A DNA stretch of 64,000 nucleotides from the NCBI RefSeq assembly GCF_963662255.1, contig NC_085080.1, forward strand, positions 620,001 to 684,000. Direction: 5' to 3'. The position numbers were made by a program, and so were the translations under genes. Positions 1 through 10,900 of this stretch are shown here, in pieces (the stretch's first letter is position 1; the number at the start of each line of letters is the position of its first letter). Below the pieces are notes generated by a model. That model was not told where the DNA came from. It ran no database searches and saw nothing but the letters and a program-made list of their open reading frames with translations. Source of the DNA: Cinclus cinclus. Its lineage: Eukaryota; Chordata; Aves; Passeriformes; Cinclidae.

Positions 1-168
1 GACCCCAGACCCGTCCTTTCCCTTCACCTTTGCGCCCCAGATCTCCCAGATTTCCTTGTCCCCCCAGCCCTCGACTCCCGGCGCGTTCTTAAGGGGGGGT
101 CCCATGGGGTCCCAGGTGGTTCTCAAAGGGCTCCATGGGGTCGCAGCGGGGATCCAGAGGAATTCTCT

Positions 169-425
169 GGAATTCCCCCGTCCCGTCCCGTCCCGTCCCG
201 TCCCGTCCCCTCCCGTTCCCCCCCCCCACGCTCCCTCGGTCTCTTTCGCTTCCGCGTCCTAAACTGAGAGACCGCGATCCACCCGGCGACCTGTGGCGTC
301 ACTCAGACACGGGGCTTCTATTGGTGCATAGGAAATAGCGGCGCCAATGGCGGGGCCGGAGGCGGCTCAGGGGGCGGGACCGGTTCAGGGGGCGGGGCTC
401 TTGGGGCTCTCAGCGGAGCAGCGCG
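169..425 (+). promoter_or_regulatory. MHC class I promoter, copy 1
   Basis: Elements run in the order known for vertebrate class I promoters: a kappa-B-like site GGAATTCCCC (169-178, fits the consensus on the reverse strand), a (CCCGT)n tract, an ISRE-like TTTCGCTTCC (244-253), an X2/CRE-like TGGCGTCAC (294-302) and an inverted CCAAT (ATTGG, 320-324) about 20 bases further on, then GGGGCGGG boxes and the leader ATG at 426. Enhancer A/NF-kB, ISRE/IRF and the SXY module bound by RFX, CREB and NF-Y with NLRC5 are established class I control elements; their use here is inferred. Confidence 0.75.
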
Positions 426-501
426 ATGGCTCCAGCGCTGGGTCTGGGGGTGCTCTTGGGGCTCCTGGGGCTCCTGGGGGGCCCGGGTGGCGCGACGAGA
501 G
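426..501 (+). CDS. MHC class I leader exon, duplicate 1
   Basis: Encodes a hydrophobic leader starting [19 protein letters not shown] and ends with one base of a split codon before a consensus donor (GTGAGT at 502). That phase matches class I exon 2 at 6234. No exon 2-like sequence with an open alpha1 reading frame lies between this exon and the next promoter, so it is either an alternative first exon of the downstream gene or a remnant of a collapsed gene copy. It could splice to 6234, because the two later leader exons have no acceptors. Confidence 0.65.
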
Positions 502-2161
502 GTGAGTGGGACCCCCGAAACTGCGACCCCCTAAACTTCCATTTCAGGGCACCCGGAATCCCCGAAACTTTCATTCCGGGGCAGGGGAACCCCTGGAATT
601 CCCATTTTGGGTCCTGTGACCCCCCCTCAATCCCCTTCCCCAGCACCGGGACCCCGCTGTACCCCCTCACCTGGCAGGGAGATCTCCCTGAACCCCCATT
701 TCTGGTCACCGGCACCCCCTGAACCCAAATTTTCAGGCACCGGAGCCCCCTTGAGCCCCGAATTCCGGGAGGGAAACTCCCCCTTAACACACAGTGCCCA
801 GCATGGGAAGCCCTGAACCCCCATTTTTGGGCACGGGGACACCCCCGTACTCCCTTCCCCAACACCGGGACCCCCCTGCACCCCCTTATCCGGGACTGGG
901 CACCCCCCTGCACCCCCATTCCCGGCCATCCCGCTTGTCCCAGAGCCCAGCTGCGCCCTTTTCCTCGTCTTTTGGACCCCCAGATCTCCCAAATTTCTGC
1001 CTTCCCCCAGTTCTCCATTTCTGGCGCTTCCTGGAAGGGGGTTCCTGTGGGTTTCCTGGGGTCCCCCGGGGTCCCGGGCGGTCTCAGTGGAGATCCAGTG
1101 GGATCCAGATGAATTCACTGGAATTCCCCTTTATTCATGTCTCACTTTCGCGTCCCCCAAACCGCGGCCCCGGGATCTGCCCGCCTCTCCCAGTCCCCCC
1201 TTTCCCGTGCCCCAGGGACCCCCTGGACCCCCATTCCTGCCTTTCCCTGCTCACACTTTTCTCAACACTCGAGACCTCCGGACCCCTTTCCTGGGCACCG
1301 GCACCCACTGGATCCCCCATCCCGCCTCTCCCAGTCCTTTCCTTGAATCTTGGACCCTTCCCAGTGCTCCCAGTTCCGCTTCCTTGACCCTTCGACTCCG
1401 ACAGACCCCCCAGTCTCTGCGTCCCCCCAGTTCTCCAGCCCGTGCTCGTCCTGCGGGGGGGTCCTGGGAGGGATTCAGGGCAATTCCCAGGGTTTCCTCT
1501 GTCCCCTCGCCCTCCTGGCTCTCCCCCCGTCACTTTCGCGTCTCCCAAGCTGCGGTTTCGGGATCCGCCCCGGCACCGGGACCCCCCTGAACACCCCGTT
1601 CCTTGGCACGGGGACCCTCCCTGCACTTCCATTTCCGGGCCAACCCCCCTTCCTGGGCACAGAGATCCCCTGGAACGTTCATTTCGGGCCGCCGGGACCC
1701 CCCTGCACCCCCTTCCCCAGTTCTGAAAAGCCCTGCACCCCCTTACCTGGAACCTGGAACGCCCTGAACCCCCATTTCTGGGCACGGAAATTCCACTGAA
1801 CCCCCATTTCTGGGCAGGCAAATTCCTCTGAACCTCCATTTTCAGGCACCAGCAGCCCTTGAACCCCAGAACCCGGGAAGGGAAACCCCCTGAACCCCAT
1901 TTCTTGGGCATAGGGACCTTCTCTTGGACCCCCATCCCCCTTCACGTGTACTGGGACCCCCTGCACCCCTTCTCGGCCATCCCGCCCTTCCCAGACCCCA
2001 GACCCGTCCTTTCCCTTCACCTTTGCGCCCCAGATCTCCCAGATTTCCTTGTCCCCCCAGCCCTCGACTCCCGGCGCGTTCTTAAGGGGGGGTCCCATGG
2101 GGTCCCAGGTGGTTCTCAAAGGGCTCCATGGGGTCGCAGCGGGGATCCAGAGGAATTCTCT

Positions 2162-2418
2162 GGAATTCCCCCGTCCCGTCCCGTCCCGTCCCGTCCCGTC
2201 CCCTCCCGTTCCCCCCCCCCACGCTCCCTCGGTCTCTTTCGCTTCCGCGTCCTAAACTGAGAGACCGCGATCCACCCGGCGACCTGTGGCGTCACTCAGA
2301 CACGGGGCTTCTATTGGTGCATAGGAAATAGCGGCGCCAATGGCGGGGCCGGAGGCGGCTCAGGGGGCGGGACCGGTTCAGGGGGCGGGGCTCTTGGGGC
2401 TCTCAGCGGAGCAGCGCG
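2162..2418 (+). promoter_or_regulatory. MHC class I promoter, copy 2
   Basis: Same element set and spacing as copy 1: kappa-B-like 2162-2171, ISRE-like 2237-2246, X2-like 2287-2295, inverted CCAAT 2313-2317, GC boxes, ATG at 2419. No element is damaged, so it could drive transcription from a leader exon that retains a consensus donor. Confidence 0.73.
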
Positions 2419-2494
2419 ATGGCTCCAGCGCTGGGTCTGGGGGTGCTCTTGGGGCTCCTGGGGCTCCTGGGGGGCCCGGGTGGCGCGACGAGAG
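2419..2494 (+). CDS. MHC class I leader exon, duplicate 2
   Basis: Same sequence as the copy at 426 with an intact GTGAGT donor beginning at 2495. It is the closest leader exon with a consensus donor to exon 2 (3.7 kb). If the exon at 4767 cannot splice, this one is the best candidate for the signal-peptide exon of mature class I mRNA. Confidence 0.65.
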
Positions 2495-4380
2495 GTGAGT
2501 GGGACCCCCGAAACTGCGACCCCCTAAACTTCCATTTCAGGGCACCCGGAATCCCCGAAACTTTCATTCCGGGGCAGGGGAACCCCTGGAATTCCCATTT
2601 TGGGTCCTGTGACCCCCCCTCAATCCCCTTCCCCAGCACCGGGACCCCGCTGTACCCCCTCACCTGGCAGGGAGATCTCCCTGAACCCCCATTTCTGGTC
2701 ACCGGCACCCCCTGAACCCAAATTTTCAGGCACCGGAGCCCCCTTGAGCCCCGAATTCCGGGAGGGAAACTCCCCCTTAACACACAGTGCCCAGCATGGG
2801 AAGCCCTGAACCCCCATTTTTGGGCACGGGGACACCCCCGTACTCCCTTCCCCAACACCGGGACCCCCCTGCACCCCCTTATCCGGGACTGGGCACCCCC
2901 CTGCACCCCCATTCCCGGCCATCCCGCTTGTCCCAGAGCCCAGCTGCGCCCTTTTCCTCGTCTTTTGGACCCCCAGATCTCCCAAATTTCTGCCTTCCCC
3001 CAGTTCTCCATTTCTGGCGCTTCCTGGAAGGGGGTTCCTGTGGGTTTCCTGGGGTCCCCCGGGGTCCCGGGCGGTCTCAGTGGAGATCCAGTGGGATCCA
3101 GATGAATTCACTGGAATTCCCCTTTATTCATGTCTCACTTTCGCGTCCCCCAAACCGCGGCCCCGGGATCTGCCCGCCTCTCCCAGTCCCCCCTTTCCCG
3201 TGCCCCAGGGACCCCCTGGACCCCCATTCCTGCCTTTCCCTGCTCACACTTTTCTCAACACTCGAGACCTCCGGACCCCTTTCCTGGGCACCGGCACCCA
3301 CTGGATCCCCCATCCCGCCTCTCCCAGTCCTTTCCTTGAATCTTGGACCCTTCCCGGCGCTCCCAGTTCCGCTTCCTTGACCCTTCGACTCCGACAGACC
3401 CCCCAGTCTCTGCGTCCCCCCAGTTCTCCAGCCCGTGCTCGTCCTGCGGGGGGGTCCTGGGAGGGATTCAGGGCAATTCCCAGGGTTTCCTCTGTCCCCT
3501 CGCCCTCCTGGCTCTCCCCCCGTCACTTTCGCGTCTCCCAAGCTGCGGTTTCGGGATCCGCCCCGGCACCGGGACCCCCCTGAACACCCCGTTCCTTGGC
3601 ACGGGGACCCTCCCTGCACTTCCATGTCCGGGCCAACCCCCCTTCCTGGGCACAGAGATCCCCTGGAGCGTTCATTTCGGGCTGCCGGGACCCCCCTGCA
3701 CCCCCTTCCCCAGTTCTGAAAAGCCCTGCACCCCCTTACCTGGAACCTGGAACGCCCTGAACCCCCATTTCTGGGCACGGAAATTCCACTGAACCCCCAT
3801 TTCTGGGCACGGAAATTCCTCTGAACCTCCATTTTTAGGCTGCAGCACCCCTTGAACCCCAGAACCCGGGAAGGGAACCCCCCTGAACCCCATTTCTTGG
3901 GCACCGGGACCCCCTGAACCCCCATTCCGCTGCACCAGGACCCCCGTGCACCCCCATATCCAGGAATTAAACCCTTCCAAACCCTCCATTCTTCCACACC
4001 GGGACCATCCTGAACCCCCTTATCCAGCACGGGGCACCGCCTGCACCCCCTTATCCAGAACCAATGCCCCTCTGCACCCCCTTTCCCGGCCCTCCCCCTC
4101 TCAGAGACCCCAGCCCCCAATTTCCTTGACCCCAGAACCCCCTGGACCACCATGCCTGCCTTTCCCAGACCCCTCTCTCCTCTTTCCTCAACCCATGCAC
4201 CCCCATTCCTGGGTACAGGGACCCCCAGGAACCCCCATTGCCCTGACTCTCCTTTCCTTGACCGTGGGAGCCCCTGAACTCCCATTAAGGAGCGCGGGGG
4301 ACCCCCCTGCGCCCCCTTATTGGGCACTGGGACCCCCTCTTGGACCCCCTTCACCCCTTCTGGGCCATTCCGCCCTTCCC

Positions 4381-4990
4381 AGACCCGTCCTTTCCCTTCA
4401 CCTTTGCGCCCCAGATCTCCCATATTCCCATGTCCCCCCAGCCCTGGACTCCCGGCGCGTTCTTAAGTGGGGGTCCCATGGGGTCCCAGGTGGTTCTCAA
4501 AGGGCTCCATGGGGTCGCAGCGGGGAATCCAGAGGAATTCTCTGGAATTCCCCCGTCCCGTCCCGTCCCCTCCCGTTCCCCCCCCCACGCTCCCTCGGTC
4601 TCTTTCGCTTCCGCGTCCTAAACTGAGAGACAGCGATCGACCCGGCGACCTGTGGCGTCACTCAGACACGGGGCTTCTATTGGTGCATAGGAAATAGCGG
4701 CGCCAATGGCAGGGCGGGAGGCGGCTCAGGGGGCGGGGCCGGGCGGGCTCTCAGCGGAGCAGCGCGATGGCTCCAGCGCTGGGTCTGGGGCTGCTCTTGG
4801 GGCTCCGGGGTGACCCGGGGGGCGCCACGAGAGCTGAGTGGGACCTCCGAAACTGCGACCCCCTGAACTTCCATTTCAGGGCACCCGGAACCCCCGAAAC
4901 CTTCATTCCGGGGCAGGGGAACCCCTGGAATTCCCATTTTGGGTCCTGTGACCCCCCCTCAATCCCCTTCCCCAGCACCAGGACCCTCCT
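4381..4990 (+). repeat. Class I promoter/leader-exon segment, copy 3 (partial)
   Basis: Homologous to the start of copies 1 and 2 from the CAGACCCGTCC sequence through promoter, leader exon and the first ~150 bases of intron 1, but more diverged. It has fewer CCCGT repeats between the kappa-B and ISRE-like sites, a leader exon shorter by nine bases, and a changed splice donor. It lies directly upstream of the coding exons, so by position it is the expected native first exon. Confidence 0.85.
4544..4766 (+). promoter_or_regulatory. MHC class I promoter, copy 3 (nearest the gene)
   Basis: Kappa-B-like 4544-4553, ISRE-like 4603-4612, X2-like TGGCGTCAC 4653-4661, inverted CCAAT 4679-4683, GGGGCGGGGC box near 4731, then ATG at 4767. 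The CCCGT tract between kappa-B and ISRE is much shorter than in copies 1 and 2, so the enhancer-to-ISRE spacing differs. Confidence 0.75.
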
Positions 4991-7900
4991 GTACCCCCTC
5001 ATTTGGCACCCGGACCCCCCTGAACCCCCGTTCCTGAGCACGGGGACCTCCGTGATCATTCATTTCCTGGCACCGGGACCCCCCTGTAGCCCCGTTCCTT
5101 GGGATTAGGATCCCTTTGTACCCCGAATGGAGCACGGGAACCCCCCCGAACCCCATTCCTGGGCACCGAGACACCCCCGAATCTCCATTTCCGGGCCTGG
5201 GACACCCCTGCACCCCCTTTTCGGGCATCCCGCTTTTCCCAGACCCCAGTCCCGCCCTTTGGACCCCCCCCCCGGATCTCCCAAATTTCTGCGTCCCCGC
5301 GTTTTCCGCTCCCGCCGCTTCCCGAAACGGGGTCCTCGAGGGTCGCGGGTGTTCCAGGGGTCTCTGGAGGGTCGCAGCGGGGATGCAATGGGATCCAGAC
5401 GAACTCCCAGGAATTCCCCCTTTCCCCCCATCCCCTCGCCCACCGCACTCCCTCGGTCTCTTTCCCGTCTCCCAGGCGGCGCCTCCAGGCTCCTCGCTTC
5501 TCCCAGCCCCAGAAGCCCCTTTCCTTCAACACCGGGGACCCCTGGACCCCCTTTGCTGGGCACAGGGACTGCCCGGATCCCCCACCCCGCCTCTCCCAGA
5601 CCCTTCCTTGAACCTTGGACCCTTCCCGGCTCTCCCTGTTCCGCTTCCTGCCCCCCAGTCTCTGTGTCCCCCCCAGTTCTCCCCCCCCTGCTTCTCCTGC
5701 GGGGGGGTCCCAAGGGGTCCGGGAGGGTCCCAGGGGGGATTCTGGGCTCTGGGACCCTCCTGAATTTCTAGTCCCTGGCACTGGGAGCCCTCTGCACTCC
5801 CTTATCCCATAGAATCCCCCCTGCACCCCCTTTCCCATCCATCCCACCTTCCCCATTTCCAGACCCCCCCCCTTTCCTTGATCCTCAGACCCCCTGGGCC
5901 CCCATTCCTGTTTTTCTCAGCCCCCATCCCCCTTTCCCTCTGTATCAAGGCCCCCGAGTCCCCCATTCCGGCCATCCCGGGTCTCCCCACCTTGTGATTC
6001 CTCTTCCCTTGGCACTGGGGACCCCTGGACCCCCTTTCCTGGGCACAGGGATCCCGTGGAACCCCCATCCCACCTCTCCCACTCCTTGGATCCCCCTTTC
6101 CTTGGCACTGGGAATCCCCTGAATCCCCATTCCTGGACACTGGGACTCCATGCACCCCCTTCCCAGCTCTCCCGGTTCCCCTTTCATTGATCCATGATCC
6201 CCTCAACCCCCCCAAATCTCCGTGTCCCCCCAGTTCTCCACTCCTTGCGTTACCTGCATGTGGGGGTGTCAGAGCCCAGCCCCGGTATCCCCCAGTTCGT
6301 GTCCATTGGGTACCTGGATGGGATCCCCTTCGTGCACTGCGACAGCGAGCGGGGCCGGATGGTGCCGCTGACAAAGTGGATGGAGGATGGAGCCGAGCCG
6401 GGATATTGGGATGGCCAGACCCAGATCTGTGAGAGGAGTCAGCACGTGTATGCCAGGGGCCTGGAGACACTGCGGGAGCGGTACAACCAGAGCAGGGGTG
6501 AGATGGGATGGGATCTGTGGGGCTGGGATGGGATCTATGGGGCTGGGATGGGATCCGTGGGGCTGGGATGGATCCGTGGGTCTGGGATGGGGATCCGTGG
6601 GGCAGGGATGGATCCGTGGGTCTGGGATGGGGATCCGTGGGGCTGGGATGGATCCGTGGGTCTGGGATGGGGATCCGTGGGGCAGGGATGGGATCGATGG
6701 GGCTGGGATGGATCCATGGGTTTTGGATGGGGATGTGTGGGGCTGGGATGGGATCCGTGGGGCTGGAATGGGATTTGTGGGGTTAGGATCTATGGGGCTA
6801 GGATGCAATCTGTGGGGTTGGGATGAGATCTATGGGGTTGGAATGGGATCCGTGTGGCTGGGATGGGAACTGTGGGGCTGGGATGGGAATTCTGGGGCTG
6901 GGATAGATTTGTGGGCCTGAGATGGATCTGTGGGGCTGGGATGAAGATCTGTGTGGCTGGGCTGGAACCTGTGGGCCTGGGATGAGATGTGTGGGGCTGG
7001 GAAGGGAAAACTTGCGGTTAGGATCTGTGGGGCTAGGATCTGATCTGTGGGGTTAGGATGGATTCATGGGGTTGGAGTGGGATTTATGGGGCTGGGATGG
7101 GAACTGTGGGGCTGGAATCTGTGGAGCAAGGATGGGATCTATGCGGCAGGGATGAGATCTATGGGGCTGGACTGGGATCCGTTTGGCTGGGATGGGATCT
7201 GTGGGGCTGGAATGGGATTTATGGGGTTCAGATCTGTGGGGCTGGGATGGATCCAGGCCGCTGGAATGGGATTTATGGGGCTGGGATGGGATTTGTGGGG
7301 CTGGGAAGGGAACTGTGGGGTGGGAGGGGAACTGTGGGCTTGGCATCTGTGGGGCAGGGATGGGATCTGTGGGGCTAGGATGGAATCTATGGGGCTGGTA
7401 TGGGATTTATGGAGCTGGGATCAGATCTGTGGGAATGGGATGAGATCTGTGGGGCTGGGATGGAATCCGTGGGGCTGAAATCGGATGTGTGGGTCTGGTG
7501 TAGCGTCCGTGGGGCTGGGATAGATCTGTGGGGTTGAGTTGGGTTCTGTGGGGCTTTGGATGGGAATTGTGGGTCTGGAGTGGGATCCGTGTGGGTCTGG
7601 GTTGGGATCTGTGGGGCAGGGATGGGATCCGTGGGGCTGGACTGGGATTTATGGGGCTGGGATGGGATCTGTGGGGCAGGGATGGGATCCGTGGGGCTGG
7701 GATGGGATTTGTGGGTTAGGATCTATGGGGCTAGGATGCAATCTGTGGGGTTGGGATGGATTCATGGGGCTGGAATGGGATCTATGGGATTGGGATGAAG
7801 ATCTCTGGGGCTGGACTGGGACCCATGGGGCAGGGATGGGATCTGTGGGGCTGGGATGAATCCATTGGGTTGGGATGGGATTTATGGGCCTGGGCTTGGG

Positions 7901-10900
7901 ATCTGTGGGGCTGGGAGGGGATTTGTGGGACTGGGATCGATCCATGGGTCTGGGATGGGATCTATAGGGGACAGCTGGGACGGAACCATGGGGCTGGGTT
8001 GGGATCTGTGGGGCTGGGATGGAATCTATGGGGCTGGTATGGGATTTATGGAGCTGGGATGGGATCTGTGGGAATGGGATGAGATCTGTGGGGCTGGGAT
8101 GGGATCCGTGGGGCTGGGATGGGATCCCTGGGGCTGGGATGGATCCATGGGCTTTGGATGGGGATGTGTGGGGCTGAGATGAGATCTGTGGGGCTGGGAA
8201 GGGAAAATTTGGGGTTAGTATCTGTGGGGCTAGGATCTGATCTGTGGGGTTGGGATGGATTCATGGGGTTGGAGTGGGATTTATGGGGCTGGACTGGGAT
8301 CCGTGGGGCTGGGATGGGATCTGTGGGGTTCAGATCTGTGGCGCTGGAATGGGATTTATGGGGCTGGGATGGGACTGTGGGGCAGGGATGGGATTTGTTG
8401 GACTGGGATAGATCCATGGGTCTGGGATGGGATCTATAGGGGACAGCTGGGACGGAACCATGGGGCTGGGTTGGGATCCGTGGGGCTAGGATGGAATCTG
8501 TGGGGCTGGTATGGGATTTATGGAGCTGGGATGGGATCCGAGGGAATGGGATGGGATCTGTGGGGCTGGGATGGGATCCTTGGGGCAGCGATGGGATCCG
8601 TGGGTCTGGTGTGGAGTCCGTGGAGATGGGTTTGGATCCGCGAGGCTGGGATAGATCCGTGGGGCTGGGATGGAATCCGTGGGGCAGGGATGGGATTCAT
8701 GGGGCTGGGATGGATACATGGGGTTTGGATGGGGATGTGTGGGGCTGGGATGGGATTTGTGGGTTAGGATCTATGGGGCTAGGATGCAATCTGTGGGGTT
8801 GGGATGGATTCATGGGGCTGGAATGGGATCTATGGGATTGGGATGAAGATCTCTGGGGCTGGACTGGGACCCATGGGGCAGGGATGGGATCTGTGGGGCT
8901 GGAATGGGATGTGTGGGGTTAGGATCTATGGGGCTAAGATACAATCTGTGGGGTTGGGATGGATCTATGGGGTTGGAATGGGATCTGTGGGGCTGGGATG
9001 GGATCCATGGGGCTAGGATGGAATCCATGGGTTTGGGATGCGATATGTGGGGCTGGGATGGGAACTCTGGGGCTGGGATAGACTGGTGGGCCTGAGATGG
9101 ATCTATGGGGCTGGGATGAAGATCTGTGTGGCTGGGAAGGGACCTGTGGGCCTGGGATGGGATCTGTGGGTCTGGGATGGATCCATGGGGTTTGGATGGG
9201 GATGTGTGGGGCTGGGATGAGATCTGTGGGGCTGGGAAGGGAAAACTTGGGGTTAGGATCTGTGGGGCTAGGATCTGATCTGTAGGGCTGGCATGGGGTC
9301 TGTGGGGCTGGGATCTGTGGGGCAAGGATGGGATCAATGCGGCAGGGATGAGATCTCTGGGGCTGGAATGGGAACTGTGGGGCTGGTCTTTGGATCTGTG
9401 GGGCAGGGGTGGGGTCTGTGGGTTTGGGATCTGTGGGGCTGGGTCCTGTGGGACGGGGGTGGGATTTATGGGGCTGGGATGAGATCTGTGGGAATGGGAT
9501 GAGATCTGTGGGGCTGGGATGGGATCCTTGGGGCAGCGATGGGATCTGTGGGTCTGGTGTGGTGTCCGTGGGGCTGGGATAGATCTGTGGGGTTGAGTTG
9601 GGTTCTGTGGGGCTTTGGATGGGAATTGTGGGTCTGGAGTGGGATCCGTGTGGGTCTGGGTTGGGATCTGTGGGGCAGGGATGGGATCCGTGGGGCTGGG
9701 ATGGGATTTGTGGGTTAGGATCTATGGGGCTAGGATGCAATCTGTGGGGTTGGGATGGATTCATGGGGCTGGAATGGGATCTATGGGATTGGGATGAAGA
9801 TCTCTGGGGCTGGACTGGGACCCATGGGGCAGGGATGGGATCTGTGGGGCTGGGATGAATCCATTGGGTTGGGATGGGATTTATGGGCCTGGGCTTGGGA
9901 TCTGTGGGGCTGGGAGGGGATTTGTGGGACAGGGATAGATCCATGGGTCTGGGATGGGATCTATAGGGGACAGCTGGGACGGAACCATGGGGCTGGGTTG
10001 GGATCCGTGGGGCTAGGATGGAATCTATGGGGCTGGTATGGGATCTGTGGGGCTGGTATGGGATTTATGGAGCTGGGATGGGATCTGTGGGAATGGGATG
10101 AGATCTGTGGGGCTGGGATGGAATCCGTGGGGCTGAAATCGGATGTGTGGGGTTAGGATCTATGGGGCTAGGATGCAATCTGTGGGGTTGGGATGAGTTC
10201 TATGGGGGTGGAATGGGATCCGTGGGGCTGGGATGGGAATTCTGGGGCTGGGATAGATTTGTGGGCCTGAGATGGATCTGTGGGGCTGGGATGAAGATCT
10301 GTGTGGCTGGGAAGGGACCTGTGGGCCTGGGATGGGATCTGTGGGTCTGGGATGGATCCATGGGGTTTGGATGGGGATGTGTGGGGCTGGCATGAGATCT
10401 GTGGGGCTGGGAAGGGAAAACTTGCGGTTAGGATCTGTGGGGCTAGGATCTGATCTGTGGGGTTAGGATGGATTCATGGGGTTGGAGTGGGATTTATGGG
10501 GCTGGGATGGGAACTGTGGGGCTGGCATGGGGTCGGTGGGGTGTGATCTGTGGGGCAAGGATGGGATCTATGTGGCAGGGATGAGATCTATGGGGCTGGA
10601 CTGGGATCCGTGGGGCTGGGATGGGATCTGTGGGGCTGGAATGGGATTTATGGGGTTCAGATCTGTGGGGCTGGGATGGATCCAGGCCGCTGGAATGGGA
10701 TTTATGGGGCTGGGATGGGATTTGTGGGGCTGGGAAGGGAACTGTGGGGTGGGAGGGGAACTGTGGGCTTGGCATCTGTGGGGCAGGGATGGGATCTGTG
10801 GGGCTAGGATGGAATCTATGGGGCTGGTATGGGATTTATGGAGCTGGGATCAGATCTGTGGGAATGGGATGAGATCTGTGGGGCTGGGATGGAATCCGTG

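Larger units (their letters stand above)
1..1993 (+). repeat. Class I promoter/leader-exon tandem unit, copy 1
   Basis: The first 1993 bases are repeated almost exactly starting at 1994, so positions p and p+1993 match through about 3838. The unit holds a class I promoter, a leader exon with a good donor, and a C-rich intron-1-like stretch made of degenerate ~35-40 bp repeats around CACCGGGACCCCC and CCCATTTCTGGGCA. Inside the unit, older diverged copies of the promoter-proximal segment recur (near 975-1200 and 1410-1570), each with a CCCCCAG pyrimidine-AG end like the true exon 2 acceptor. The left end of the window cuts the array, so more copies may lie upstream. Confidence 0.9.
1994..3840 (+). 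repeat. Class I promoter/leader-exon tandem unit, copy 2
   Basis: Near-identical to copy 1 at an offset of 1993 bases, with only scattered substitutions seen (for example around 3354-3358 and 3626). It loses similarity near 3840, after which about 540 bases of C-rich repeat (CCCCTTATCCAG, GGGACCCCC) lead into the third promoter copy. The high identity indicates a recent duplication, gene conversion, or an assembly effect. Confidence 0.88.

Noticed and set aside
1..3840. Two further complete class I genes upstream
   Set aside because: Only promoter, leader exon and intron-like sequence are duplicated; no alpha1, alpha2 or alpha3 coding sequence is present there.
3128..4423. 431-codon minus-strand frame upstream of the class I gene
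   Set aside because: Antisense to C-rich repeats; Gly/Arg/Pro composition follows the repeat and no domain is visible.
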